Of a stretch of 64,000 nucleotides of DNA, positions 28,463 through 36,653 are shown in pieces (positions within the stretch are counted from its first letter, which is position 1; each line of letters opens with the position of its first letter). The stretch is taken from contig JAMPAZ010000001.1 of the NCBI GenBank assembly GCA_023666965.1, forward strand, positions 227,223 through 291,222, given 5' to 3'. Source of the stretch: Muribaculum sp. GTDB lineage: Bacteria > Bacteroidota > Bacteroidia > Bacteroidales > Muribaculaceae. Both the position numbers and the translations under genes were made by a program. The notes under the pieces were generated by a model, which saw only the letters and a program-made list of their open reading frames with translations, did no database searches and was not told where the DNA came from.

Positions 28463-29341
28463 ATGAAACGTATTCTATACACATTAATCATTTCGCTAAC
28501 CGTCTGCACGGCAAAGGGTCAGGAACAAACCCCTTCAGAGGCGACAGACACTGTAATTAATATCAGCGACCCCAAAAACATCATCCTGTCGGAAACACCG
28601 GAAGGCATAAAACTGATATTGGAAGGCACCGACTCGGTGATGACATTCAGCTATTCGCATCCCGACCCTGAAAACGTCGACATATCTACTACAAAAAGGC
28701 CGTCGATCGGCACTGACAACTCAATTGTTGTAAAGTGGAATATGCCGAACAAGATTAAATTCGATGTGTTTACCAGCGGATTATCATTCGGGAAGAATTT
28801 TGCATTCGACCAACCGTCGCCAATGGACATCACCACCGGAAAATCATGGGAAATCTCATGGCTGTATATTTTAGGTGTGAGATTCAGCCGCGGAGGCAAT
28901 TCGTTCAGGGCCGGAATAGGCATGAACTGGCGCAACTACAAGCTGACCGGACCTTATCAGTTTGCAAAGGCTGACGGAGAGGTCAAACTGACCCCTTATC
29001 CCGAGAACTCCCACGGTGAATGGTCACGACTAAAAGTCACTACACTTTCCGTACCCTTATTGTACACAAGACGTATTTGGAAGTCTCTCAACTTTACAGT
29101 CGGGGGCATAATAAATTTCACTACCCACAGCAGCATAAAGACTCGCTTTATGTATGAGGATCGAGAAATCACCACTACCGAAAACGGCATCTATCCCCGA
29201 CCCGTGACGGTCGATGCCTACGGTGCTGTCACGGTGTGCGGAATAGGATGGTACGTGCGCTACTCACCGATGAATGTCATACGGACCGACCGCGGCCCCC
29301 AGTTCTCGGCCCTATCTACCGGCATGGTCATAACATTGTAG
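28463..29341 (+). CDS. Outer-membrane beta-barrel protein, second of a paralogous pair
   Basis: The 292-residue protein has a signal peptide (residues 1-19, ending AKGQ) and the same strand pattern as the gene before it, 20 bases upstream. The final LSTGMVITL ends in a hydrophobic residue and lacks a terminal aromatic. The shared motifs (RPVTV and YVRYSPM) and the matched order make it a clear paralogue. It may form a hetero-oligomer with its sister or serve as a variant with other specificity; neither is shown. Confidence 0.7.
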   Translation: MKRILYTLIISLTVCTAKGQEQTPSEATDTVINISDPKNIILSETPEGIKLILEGTDSVMTFSYSHPDPENVDISTTKRPSIGTDNSIVVKWNMPNKIKFDVFTSGLSFGKNFAFDQPSPMDITTGKSWEISWLYILGVRFSRGGNSFRAGIGMNWRNYKLTGPYQFAKADGEVKLTPYPENSHGEWSRLKVTTLSVPLLYTRRIWKSLNFTVGGIINFTTHSSIKTRFMYEDREITTTENGIYPRPVTVDAYGAVTVCGIGWYVRYSPMNVIRTDRGPQFSALSTGMVITL

Positions 29342-29366
29342 CGAACCGACAAGAGGCAAAATACCG

Positions 29367-29638
29367 AATGAGGCTGTGTCAAAATAGCATTTGCTTCTGA
29401 AAGAAGATTAACTTGTATAGCCGGGTAAAGCGGTCGTTAGACCGATTTGCCCGGTTTTATATTGGTTTAATATGCAAAATCTGCAAAGATTTATTGTTGA
29501 TTAATAAGTTGTTAAATCTTTCCAGATTTTATTACTGTTTCAAACACAAACCGGAGATAGGCGCGTTGCGCCAATCCCCGGCTAACCAGTTTTGAGCATC
29601 TTTCAGATGCGCTGATTCCATTTTGACACAGTCTCATT
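29367..29638. mobile_element. MITE-like element with 19-base terminal inverted repeats
   Basis: Bases 29367-29385 (AATGAGGCTGTGTCAAAAT) are the inverted complement of 29620-29638 apart from one base. The 272-base interval holds no transposase. It contains three internal hairpins: 29422-29436 with 29441-29455 (ending in TTTTA), 29553-29566 with 29570-29583, and a small GCATCT/AGATGC stem near 29597-29610. A 60-codon frame at 29413-29595 does not look like a real protein. TIRs of the form GAGRCTGTGTCAAAA occur at the ends of IS1182-type elements, as I recall, so this may be a non-autonomous derivative. Confidence 0.6.
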
Positions 29639-29689
29639 TGTCAAAATGCCGCATGACCTGTGTGTGTTCTCTTTTTGGATATGGATTGC

Positions 29690-29943
29690 TGTGATTAATG
29701 TCTTTTAAAGAGTCAGTGGCACACATACAGTCACCTGCCTGCGTACCACTGTTGCTCTGTTACTCGATTGTTTTTATATCACCTTTCTAACTTATTAGTC
29801 CTTATTTAATAATCAACCTTAAACAATCTTTTTACTGAGAAACTAACCACTGAGGATTACCCTCCTTTCTAATATCAACCTTAACCAGAAAAACAACGTC
29901 TTCCACTAAGATTAGCAGGTGACTTATTGTCATTCTGACTTTC
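29690..29943 (-). ncRNA. Candidate minus-strand RNA beside the MITE-like element
   Basis: A strong minus-strand promoter (29950-29979) would start an RNA near 29943 running left. It contains two copies of AAGGTTGAT-A/T-ATTA (near 29873-29886 and 29810-29823). It also has a 12-pair hairpin, 29714-29725 with 29740-29751. That hairpin pairs fully only in the minus-strand RNA: two positions are G-U there and would be A-C mismatches in a plus-strand RNA. A 33-codon frame (MTISHLLILVEDVVFLV onward) begins near 29925. The right end of the transcript is not defined. It could be a small RNA or the leader of a gene lost by insertion. Confidence 0.45.
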
Positions 29944-29949
29944 ACGATG

Positions 29950-29979
29950 CAAAGTTAAGGTCATTATCATTGACGACAA
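29950..29979 (-). promoter_or_regulatory. Minus-strand promoter in the 29.3-30.15 kb gap
   Basis: The minus strand reads CTTG with its TTG at 29979-29977, then 19 bases, then TAACTTTG at 29957-29950. Both boxes fit the consensus. No annotated gene lies downstream on this strand for over 3 kb, so its product is unexplained. A TGACGA motif at 29971-29976 sits inside its spacer. Confidence 0.6.
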
Positions 29980-30036
29980 GGTAAAAACTAATCATCGTGC
30001 ATATTTAAACTCGTCATAAACGCATTTTGTCCTCCT

Positions 30037-30069
30037 TTTGACGAATTTTTATATACGTTTGACGAATTT
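30037..30069 (+). promoter_or_regulatory. Direct repeats upstream of the hybrid regulator
   Basis: TTTGACGAATTT occurs at 30037-30048 and again at 30058-30069. The copies are 21 bases apart start to start, two helical turns, and centred about 55-75 bases before the likely transcription start region. Further TGACGA copies lie at 29971-29976 and, inverted, at 30011-30016. AraC-type regulators often bind paired direct repeats on one face of the helix, so these may be sites for the regulator encoded next door. Confidence 0.5.
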
Positions 30070-30095
30070 ATACATCACCTCAACACCCTCTCCGA

Positions 30096-30127
30096 TTGGA
30101 TTTTTAGAATAATTCTGTGTACATTTG
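30096..30127 (+). promoter_or_regulatory. Promoter of the hybrid two-component regulator
   Basis: TTGG at 30096-30099, a 20-base spacer, and TACATTTG at 30120-30127 fit the Bacteroidota pattern. The start codon is at 30151. Confidence 0.65.
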
Positions 30128-30150
30128 CAACAAGGAATTAAAACACCAGG

Positions 30151-33100
30151 ATGAAACACAGCCGGAACATTGCAATGATAGTATTTATGGCCATTACATG
30201 GGTGGCCATACAAAGCGTCGCCCAGGAATCGCTCGGGCGTATCATGCACTTGAACTCAAACGACGGCTTGTCTAACGACTATGTCAAGAGTATGGCTCAG
30301 GCGCCAAACGGCTCGATATGGATAGCCACCGAGGCCGGATTGAACCGATTTGACGGCCATACCTTCCAGATATATACCAAGGATAATTCCGGACTATCGA
30401 GCAATGAACTTAATTACGTGCTTTACGACCCCGAGCCAAACACCGTCTGGATAGCCACCCAACGCGACGGACTGTGCTACTATCACTACCCTACCGACAG
30501 CATATACCACTTGTCGACAGCCGATGGCCTTGTCACAAACGACATCACCCATCTGTCGGCCGCATCCGACGGAGGGATATGGGTCACCCACTATTATTTG
30601 GGCATACAGCACTTAAGCTTAAGACCGGAAGAGAAAAAAGAGCGCTATACATATAATAATGTTACGGGAGATCCGATGCCCCACACCAACTGGACCGCAG
30701 TCGACGACAAAAAGGGGCATCTTTACGTGGGACATGCCCAAGAAGGGGGAATGAGCATTATCGACATCGCCACTAAGGAATGCCGAAACTTCCGCTCCAT
30801 GCCTTCCGACAAAAACTCGTTGCCCGGCAATGAAGTGTTTGCCATCTGCATAGACCGCAACGGTATAGTCTGGGCAGGCACCGACAAAGGCGCGGCTTCA
30901 TACAACCCCGCCACGGGAGTGTTCACCCGAATACAACATCGCCCCGACGACAAAGAGTCGTTGCTTCCAGGCATGATAATGGACATCCATCAGATGGACA
31001 ACGGCGACATTTGGTTTGCGTCGAGCCAGGGGGGAGTCAGCATACTCAGTATGCAGACCCATACTTTCGTGAACCCGGAGGAGTTCAAATTCAAGAACAT
31101 CGTATCGTCGGAAACAGATCAGACTATCAACGGCGCGTCAATTCGTTCGATACTCCAGGACTCATACGGCAATGTCTGGCTTGGAAGCTACCGCAACGGC
31201 ATCGACTTCATAAGTTCAGCTCCCAGGATGTTCAATCGGGTTGAATATAGATCGAACCCCCATAACGGGCACCGCTACCGGACAGTCTGGTGCGTCACAA
31301 CAGGCTCCGAAGGTGACCTTTGGATGGGGGGAGAGGGAGAAATCGCCCACCGTCTTGCCGACGGGAAAATCGACATTATACCTCTCCCCACGATCAAGCT
31401 GCACCCCTACTCCTACGTCAGCAGCCTATTGATGGACAAAAGCCATAGACTTTGGATAGGAACCGACGAAGCCGGAGCATTTATATACAATCCGACCACA
31501 CAAAATGCACTCCAATTAGCGGGAATGCCGCGCACAATACGAGTTTTCGCCGAAGAAAAGGACGGGACGGTGCTTATCGGCACCACCGATGGACTTTACG
31601 CTTCGACCGACGGACTAAACGCATCGCTTTGCCAAGCAATCACAGATCAGCTTGAGGACAAGGCCGTACACGGGATAATCCGCGACAAGGCAGGCAAACT
31701 GTGGGTAGGCACTTTCGGAAAAGGGCTTTGGGTTTTCGACCGATCAGATTCACTGATAGTCAAACTCCGCGTCGAGGAAGGATTCCCCTCAAACGCCGTC
31801 AACAGCATGAGCCAAGACTCAAAGGGACGTATTTGGGTGGCAACGCGAAACGGAGTCGTTATGTTTGAGGATACTGACCGCCCCGACGACTACAAAGTCA
31901 TCGACATAACGGACGGCGATTATACCCCCCAGGCCAGAGCCATCGAAGAGGACAACGAGGGCAACATTTGGATAAGTACCGACAAGAGCATCGTAAGGCT
32001 CAATGAAGCACTCGTTCCGACAACGACTTATACACACTACGGAGACATACGATTGAACTCATTTTTAGACCATTCATCGGCAACAGACTCAACCGGCCAT
32101 GTCTATTTCGGCTCGCTCAACGGGCTTTTTGAATTTAATCCGGCGATGTTGGGCAATCCACGTCAACCGCCGACTCCGATAATACCCCACTTTTATCTTC
32201 TCGAAAACAACGGGCCTGTCATCGACAGTGAAAGCGAGTTGAGAATTAAAGCCGGAAACGTCACACTCCCCCACGACCAAAATTCGTTCGCCATCGAAAT
32301 AAGCACCCCCGACTATTCCTTTAACGGCGAGGTTGAATATTCCTACTTCATGGAGGGGATCGACAACGCCTGGCACAATGTCAACGACCAGCGCGCGGTG
32401 TTCCGCAATCTTCCTCCGGGGAAATACTCATTCAAGGTACGCTCCAGAATGCTCGGCCATGAATGGACCGACAACCAGACATCACTCGGTATCACCATAA
32501 CTCCACCCGTTTGGCAGACGTGGTGGGCACGCACCATATATGCAATCCTCATCTTGGCTCTAATAATCTTCCTGATCCACAGCTACAACCGAAGGATGAA
32601 GCTTAAACAGACACTTGAAATCGAGCGCCAAAACAGCCAAAACAAGCAACTTCTGAACGAGGAGCGCCTTAGATTCTACACCAACATCACCCACGAGTTG
32701 CGTACTCCCCTCACATTAATTCTGGGACCGCTCGAGGATCTGCTGAGCGACAAGCACTTGTCGAGCAAGCACACGGCCAAAATACAGGTGATCCACGACA
32801 GCTCGATGAGGTTGCTCAATCTGATAAACGGCATTCTCGAATTCAGAAAGACGGAAACTCAAAACCGAAAACTGTCCGTCAAAAAGGCAAACCTCTCAAA
32901 TCTCGTGCGCGAAATAGGGCTTAGATACAAAGAGCTCAACCGCAATCCAAGGGTGGAATACGTCATCAATCTCGACTCCGACGAGACGATGATATATTTT
33001 GATGCCGACATGATTACCACCATTCTCGACAATCTGCTAAGCAACGCTACCAAATACACCTCCGAGGGTACAATTACGCTGAGTATGAGCACGTCCGAAG

Positions 33101-34236
33101 AAAACGGAGTCAAATATACCGACTTAACCGTGGCGGATACCGGACATGGAATTTCCCACGAAGAACTGTCACATATCTTTGAACGGTATTACCAGGGCAA
33201 GAGTCCATACCAGGCATCAGGCTCCGGTATAGGCTTGGCTCTTGTAAAGAGTCTTGCCGAACTGCATAATGCTACTCTCAGCGTAGAGAGCGAAGTGGAG
33301 AAAGGCACGAAGTTTACACTCCGCCTACTTAGTGACAGCACCTATCCCGATGCTCTTCACGGCGGCCTGACCAAGCTACAACCGGAATCCTGGAAGGAGA
33401 CCGAAGCAGAATCACAACAGGACGACCGCCCGATTCTGCTCGTCGTCGAGGACGACACCGACATACAGCAATACATCGCCAACTCCCTAAGCGACGAATT
33501 TACAGTCTCGTGCGCTTCAAACGGGCAGGAAGGGCTCGCCATCACTCAGGAAAAGATACCTGACATAGTGGTCAGCGACATTATGATGCCGATTATGGAC
33601 GGAATAAGCCTGTGCCGGGCCATACGCGCCGAAATTTCCACGAGCCACGTTCCGGTAGTGCTTCTGACTGCACGCGACTCTACCACCGACAAAGAGGAAG
33701 GCTACAGCGCCGGTGCCGATTCATATCTAACGAAGCCATTCAGCGCCAAGCTGTTAAGAAGCCGGCTACACAATCTTTTGGACAACCGCCGACGAATGGC
33801 GAAGAGCATCATGGCCTCGTCACGCCAACCGGCTGACCCGGTCGTTGAAATAACCGAGACCGCGATACAGCCTAAGATGAACCCGCTCGACGCGAAGTTT
33901 ATTGAGAAAATAGCTTCGATAGTGGAGCAGAATCTTGAGATGGAGAAACTGGACATAGCCTTCATAGCCGGAGAAATGGCCATGAGCCACTCCACGCTTT
34001 ACCGCAAAGTAAAGGCCGTGGCCGGGATGTCGGTCAACGAATTTATCCGCAAAGTCAAGCTGCGCAAGGCATCCGAGGCCCTGCAGGCCGGCAACCATAC
34101 AGTATCGGAAATCTCTTATATGACGGGATTTAGCTCCGTGGCCTACTTCAGACAATGCTTTAAGGCAGAGTTCGGAGTATCGCCGTCGGAATACTCAAAA
34201 TCAAACTCCTCCTCACCTGCGACTGACAATGAATAA
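30151..34236 (+). CDS. Hybrid two-component system regulator (HTCS)
   Basis: One 1361-residue protein combines sensor, kinase and transcription factor. After a signal/anchor (residues 1-25) come many Reg_prop propeller repeats (about 30-700, motifs such as GxIWIATxxGLNRFD) and a Y_Y_Y domain (about 700-785). A membrane segment (about 793-813) leads to HisKA with phosphoacceptor H848 (NITHELRTPL) and HATPase_c with DNLLSNATKYT and GSGIGLAL. A receiver with D1143 (VSDIMMP) follows, then an AraC HTH (about 1255-1350). HTCS proteins sense glycan fragments in the periplasm and switch on the matching degradation genes. The GH43-GH16 gene follows after 26 bases and is the obvious target. Confidence 0.93.
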   Translation: MKHSRNIAMIVFMAITWVAIQSVAQESLGRIMHLNSNDGLSNDYVKSMAQAPNGSIWIATEAGLNRFDGHTFQIYTKDNSGLSSNELNYVLYDPEPNTVWIATQRDGLCYYHYPTDSIYHLSTADGLVTNDITHLSAASDGGIWVTHYYLGIQHLSLRPEEKKERYTYNNVTGDPMPHTNWTAVDDKKGHLYVGHAQEGGMSIIDIATKECRNFRSMPSDKNSLPGNEVFAICIDRNGIVWAGTDKGAASYNPATGVFTRIQHRPDDKESLLPGMIMDIHQMDNGDIWFASSQGGVSILSMQTHTFVNPEEFKFKNIVSSETDQTINGASIRSILQDSYGNVWLGSYRNGIDFISSAPRMFNRVEYRSNPHNGHRYRTVWCVTTGSEGDLWMGGEGEIAHRLADGKIDIIPLPTIKLHPYSYVSSLLMDKSHRLWIGTDEAGAFIYNPTTQNALQLAGMPRTIRVFAEEKDGTVLIGTTDGLYASTDGLNASLCQAITDQLEDKAVHGIIRDKAGKLWVGTFGKGLWVFDRSDSLIVKLRVEEGFPSNAVNSMSQDSKGRIWVATRNGVVMFEDTDRPDDYKVIDITDGDYTPQARAIEEDNEGNIWISTDKSIVRLNEALVPTTTYTHYGDIRLNSFLDHSSATDSTGHVYFGSLNGLFEFNPAMLGNPRQPPTPIIPHFYLLENNGPVIDSESELRIKAGNVTLPHDQNSFAIEISTPDYSFNGEVEYSYFMEGIDNAWHNVNDQRAVFRNLPPGKYSFKVRSRMLGHEWTDNQTSLGITITPPVWQTWWARTIYAILILALIIFLIHSYNRRMKLKQTLEIERQNSQNKQLLNEERLRFYTNITHELRTPLTLILGPLEDLLSDKHLSSKHTAKIQVIHDSSMRLLNLINGILEFRKTETQNRKLSVKKANLSNLVREIGLRYKELNRNPRVEYVINLDSDETMIYFDADMITTILDNLLSNATKYTSEGTITLSMSTSEENGVKYTDLTVADTGHGISHEELSHIFERYYQGKSPYQASGSGIGLALVKSLAELHNATLSVESEVEKGTKFTLRLLSDSTYPDALHGGLTKLQPESWKETEAESQQDDRPILLVVEDDTDIQQYIANSLSDEFTVSCASNGQEGLAITQEKIPDIVVSDIMMPIMDGISLCRAIRAEISTSHVPVVLLTARDSTTDKEEGYSAGADSYLTKPFSAKLLRSRLHNLLDNRRRMAKSIMASSRQPADPVVEITETAIQPKMNPLDAKFIEKIASIVEQNLEMEKLDIAFIAGEMAMSHSTLYRKVKAVAGMSVNEFIRKVKLRKASEALQAGNHTVSEISYMTGFSSVAYFRQCFKAEFGVSPSEYSKSNSSSPATDNE

Positions 34237-34262
34237 TTTTTTATCCATAAACTAAACCAATC

Positions 34263-36179
34263 ATGCGTAAAACGTTTATTTCAATCATCTGTGCGCTCCT
34301 TGCACCATGGTGCATGGGAGGCACTCCGACTCCTCCGGTAGTTAACGGAGAAGTATTTCCCGACACCGACGGCAACCACATCAACGCCCACGGCGGAGGC
34401 ATCCTCGAACACAACGGCACCTACTATTGGTACGGTGAGCACCGCGGAGGCGGTCGTCCGGGGAAAGGACAGCGCGGAGTGTCGTGCTACTCTTCGACAG
34501 ACCTTCACAACTGGAAAAACGAAGGAATAGTCCTTGCAGTGGTAGACGAACCCGGAAGTCCCATCGAAGAAGGGTGTATCATCGAACGTCCGAAAGTGGT
34601 CTACAATCCTCTGACAGGAAAATTCGTGATGTGGTTCCACAACGAACTGAAGGGTAGAGGCTATGATGCGGCCCAGGCAGGTACCGCCATCTCAGACACC
34701 CCGACAGGCCCGTTCAAGTTGCTAAAGTCGGGACGTGTAAATCCGGGCATTTACCCAATGAACATGACCGAAGAAGAAAAAGCCATGTCGTGGGATGACT
34801 TCAAACACGACTGGTGGACACCCGAATGGTACGATGCAATCCGCAAAGGAATGTTTGCCAAACGTGACCTCGAAAGCGGACAAATGTCACGCGACATGAC
34901 CATATTCGTAGACGACGACGGCACGGCATACCACATCTACTCGTCGGAAGACAATCTGACGCTCAACATCGCCGAGCTTGACTCGACCTACGTCAACCAT
35001 ACCGGGCGCTACATACGCATCTTCCCCGCCGGCCACAACGAAGCTCCCGCCATCTTCAAAAAAGACGGCACTTACTGGTTGATCACCTCCGGATGCACCG
35101 GCTGGGCACCCAATAAAGCACGCATGATGAAGGCCAACGACATCATGGGCGAATGGGAACAGCTGCCGAACCCGTGCGTGGGCCCGAACGCAGACATAAC
35201 CTTCTTCGGACAGAGTACTTACATCATGCCATACGAGGGCGGATTCATGTTCATGGCCGACATCTGGAATCCTAAAGATCTCGGAAATTCACGGCACATC
35301 TGGCTGCCGATCGAGTTCCGCGAAGACGGCACACCTTTCATCATGGGACGCGAACAGATGCCCGACGAAGCTGTCGCAACGCCCGAATACAAGCTCGTCT
35401 GGAGCGACGAATTTGACAAGGACGGCAAGCCCGACGAATCAATCTGGAACTATGAGAACGGCTATGCCCGCAACCACGAGCTACAATGGTATCAACCTGA
35501 TAACGCATACGTCAAGGATGGCCTGCTTGTGCTCGAAGCCCGCCAATGCGACAAGCCCAACCCCCTCTATAAGGAAGCCTCAAAAGAATGGCGTGAAAGC
35601 CGCAAAAACATAGAATGCACTTCTGCAAGCATCAATACAAGAGGCAAGAAGGACATGCACTACGGCCGTCTGTGCGTACGCGCACGTATCCCCGTAGGCG
35701 GTGGCTCATGGCCTGCCATATGGCTTCTCGGCGAAGAGATGCCTTGGCCGTCCAACGGCGAAATCGACATGATGGAATACTACCGCGTAAATGGCGAACC
35801 CCACATCCTTGCCAATGCAGCTTGGGGCACCGACAAGCCCTACAATGCAAAATGGAACAGCCAGAAGATACCGTACAAGCACTTTATCGACCGCGACCCA
35901 TTTTGGGCTGAAAAGTTCCACGAATGGCGAATGGACTGGGACGAGACTGCCATGAAGCTCTATCTCGACGACGAGCTTATAAACGTCATTCCATTGAGCC
36001 AGACCGTCAACGGCAAAATCGGCAAGGGTAAAAATCCGTTCACAATGCCTCAGTACATACTTCTTAACTTAGCAATCGGCGGAGACAACGGAGGCGACCC
36101 CGACTGGAGCTGCTTCCCGATGAAGTATGAGATTGACTACGTAAGACTCTACGAACCGGCCGACACGGCAAGCCGCTAA
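34263..36179 (+). CDS. Secreted GH43_24 - GH16 fusion glycoside hydrolase, likely beta-1,3-galactanase
   Basis: The 638-residue enzyme has a signal peptide (residues 1-20) and two catalytic domains. Residues 25-370 match GH43 subfamily 24, the exo-beta-1,3-galactanases: AHGGGILEHNGTYYWYGE, ERPKV (E108), NEAPAIF (E260) and GQST (Q317). As I recall, fungal members use a glutamine where other GH43 enzymes have the base, and Q317 fits that. Residues 375-635 are GH16, with the E-x-D-x-x-E signature at E500 and E505 (GEIDMMEYY). Exo and endo attack on the beta-1,3-galactan backbone of arabinogalactan is the likeliest reading. A beta-glucan target for GH16 remains possible. Confidence 0.82.
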   Translation: MRKTFISIICALLAPWCMGGTPTPPVVNGEVFPDTDGNHINAHGGGILEHNGTYYWYGEHRGGGRPGKGQRGVSCYSSTDLHNWKNEGIVLAVVDEPGSPIEEGCIIERPKVVYNPLTGKFVMWFHNELKGRGYDAAQAGTAISDTPTGPFKLLKSGRVNPGIYPMNMTEEEKAMSWDDFKHDWWTPEWYDAIRKGMFAKRDLESGQMSRDMTIFVDDDGTAYHIYSSEDNLTLNIAELDSTYVNHTGRYIRIFPAGHNEAPAIFKKDGTYWLITSGCTGWAPNKARMMKANDIMGEWEQLPNPCVGPNADITFFGQSTYIMPYEGGFMFMADIWNPKDLGNSRHIWLPIEFREDGTPFIMGREQMPDEAVATPEYKLVWSDEFDKDGKPDESIWNYENGYARNHELQWYQPDNAYVKDGLLVLEARQCDKPNPLYKEASKEWRESRKNIECTSASINTRGKKDMHYGRLCVRARIPVGGGSWPAIWLLGEEMPWPSNGEIDMMEYYRVNGEPHILANAAWGTDKPYNAKWNSQKIPYKHFIDRDPFWAEKFHEWRMDWDETAMKLYLDDELINVIPLSQTVNGKIGKGKNPFTMPQYILLNLAIGGDNGGDPDWSCFPMKYEIDYVRLYEPADTASR

Positions 36180-36211
36180 ACGGAAACCTGAGAATAAATC
36201 GACATAACATA

Positions 36212-36240
36212 AAGGTCCCGGCCATCGCGGTCGGGACCTT
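36212..36240 (+). terminator. Terminator after the GH43-GH16 gene
   Basis: Bases 36212-36223 (AAGGTCCCGGCC) pair with 36229-36240 (one wobble), loop ATCGC, then CTTATT. The T run is weak, but the stem is strong and lies 32 bases past the stop. Confidence 0.65.
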
Positions 36241-36406
36241 CTTATTGCTTCAAGTTGTTTCGGCGACGAAATCCGACCGGCCCGGCAGGACTCCGCCAAA
36301 GGTTTTGTTCCTAAAAATTGTTTGATAATTAAAACTCATAAATGCCCCATTTTGAGGGCTTGTACCGAATACTTAAAAACATACGCAAATATAAGGTAAA
36401 TAATTA

Positions 36407-36415
36407 CCCCCCCCC
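36407..36415 (+). repeat. Run of nine C in the ara upstream region
   Basis: A nine-base C tract lies about 155 bases upstream of the likely -33 box of the arabinose operon, in otherwise AT-rich DNA. Such tracts can vary in length by slippage. The stretch 36241-36520 shows nothing else I recognise. Confidence 0.6.
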
Positions 36416-36523
36416 GTTTTAACATTATTTAACTTTAGGGTAGCAAAACGCACCCACAACATCCTTAAACAGATGTATTTCGGCATTTTGACTATCAAAA
36501 ACGCCCTCAGAACGGCAGAAAAT

Positions 36524-36542
36524 AAGTGTAAAAAATACACTT
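36524..36542 (+). promoter_or_regulatory. Upstream candidate AraR operator (copy 1)
   Basis: AAGTGTA - five A - TACACTT is a perfect 7+7 inverted repeat of 19 bases. Its partner lies 62 bases downstream, close to six helical turns, so two bound dimers would face the same way. It precedes an operon that encodes a Nudix-family AraR. Confidence 0.6.
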
Positions 36543-36569
36543 TATGTTGTAAAACATATAATTTACTGA

Positions 36570-36599
36570 TTGTGAATTGAAATTTAAGTGTTACTTTTA
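36570..36599 (+). promoter_or_regulatory. Promoter of the arabinose operon
   Basis: TTG at 36570-36572, a 19-base spacer, and TACTTTTA at 36592-36599 (one base off TAnnTTTG) form a plausible Bacteroidota promoter 55 bases before the first gene. Confidence 0.55.
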
Positions 36600-36604
36600 C
36601 ACTC
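36586..36604 (+). promoter_or_regulatory. Promoter-overlapping candidate AraR operator (copy 2)
   Basis: AAGTGTT-ACTTT-TACACTC repeats the 19-base palindrome with two changes in its arms. It covers the -7 box completely, so a bound protein would block RNA polymerase. Confidence 0.6.
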
Positions 36605-36653
36605 AACGAATAAACTTAATAACCCATATTAAAAACAACTAACCAAAATCGTC

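Noticed and set aside
29413..29595. 60-codon frame inside the TIR-bounded element
   Set aside because: It spans two hairpins and has no transposase motif, so it is probably not translated.
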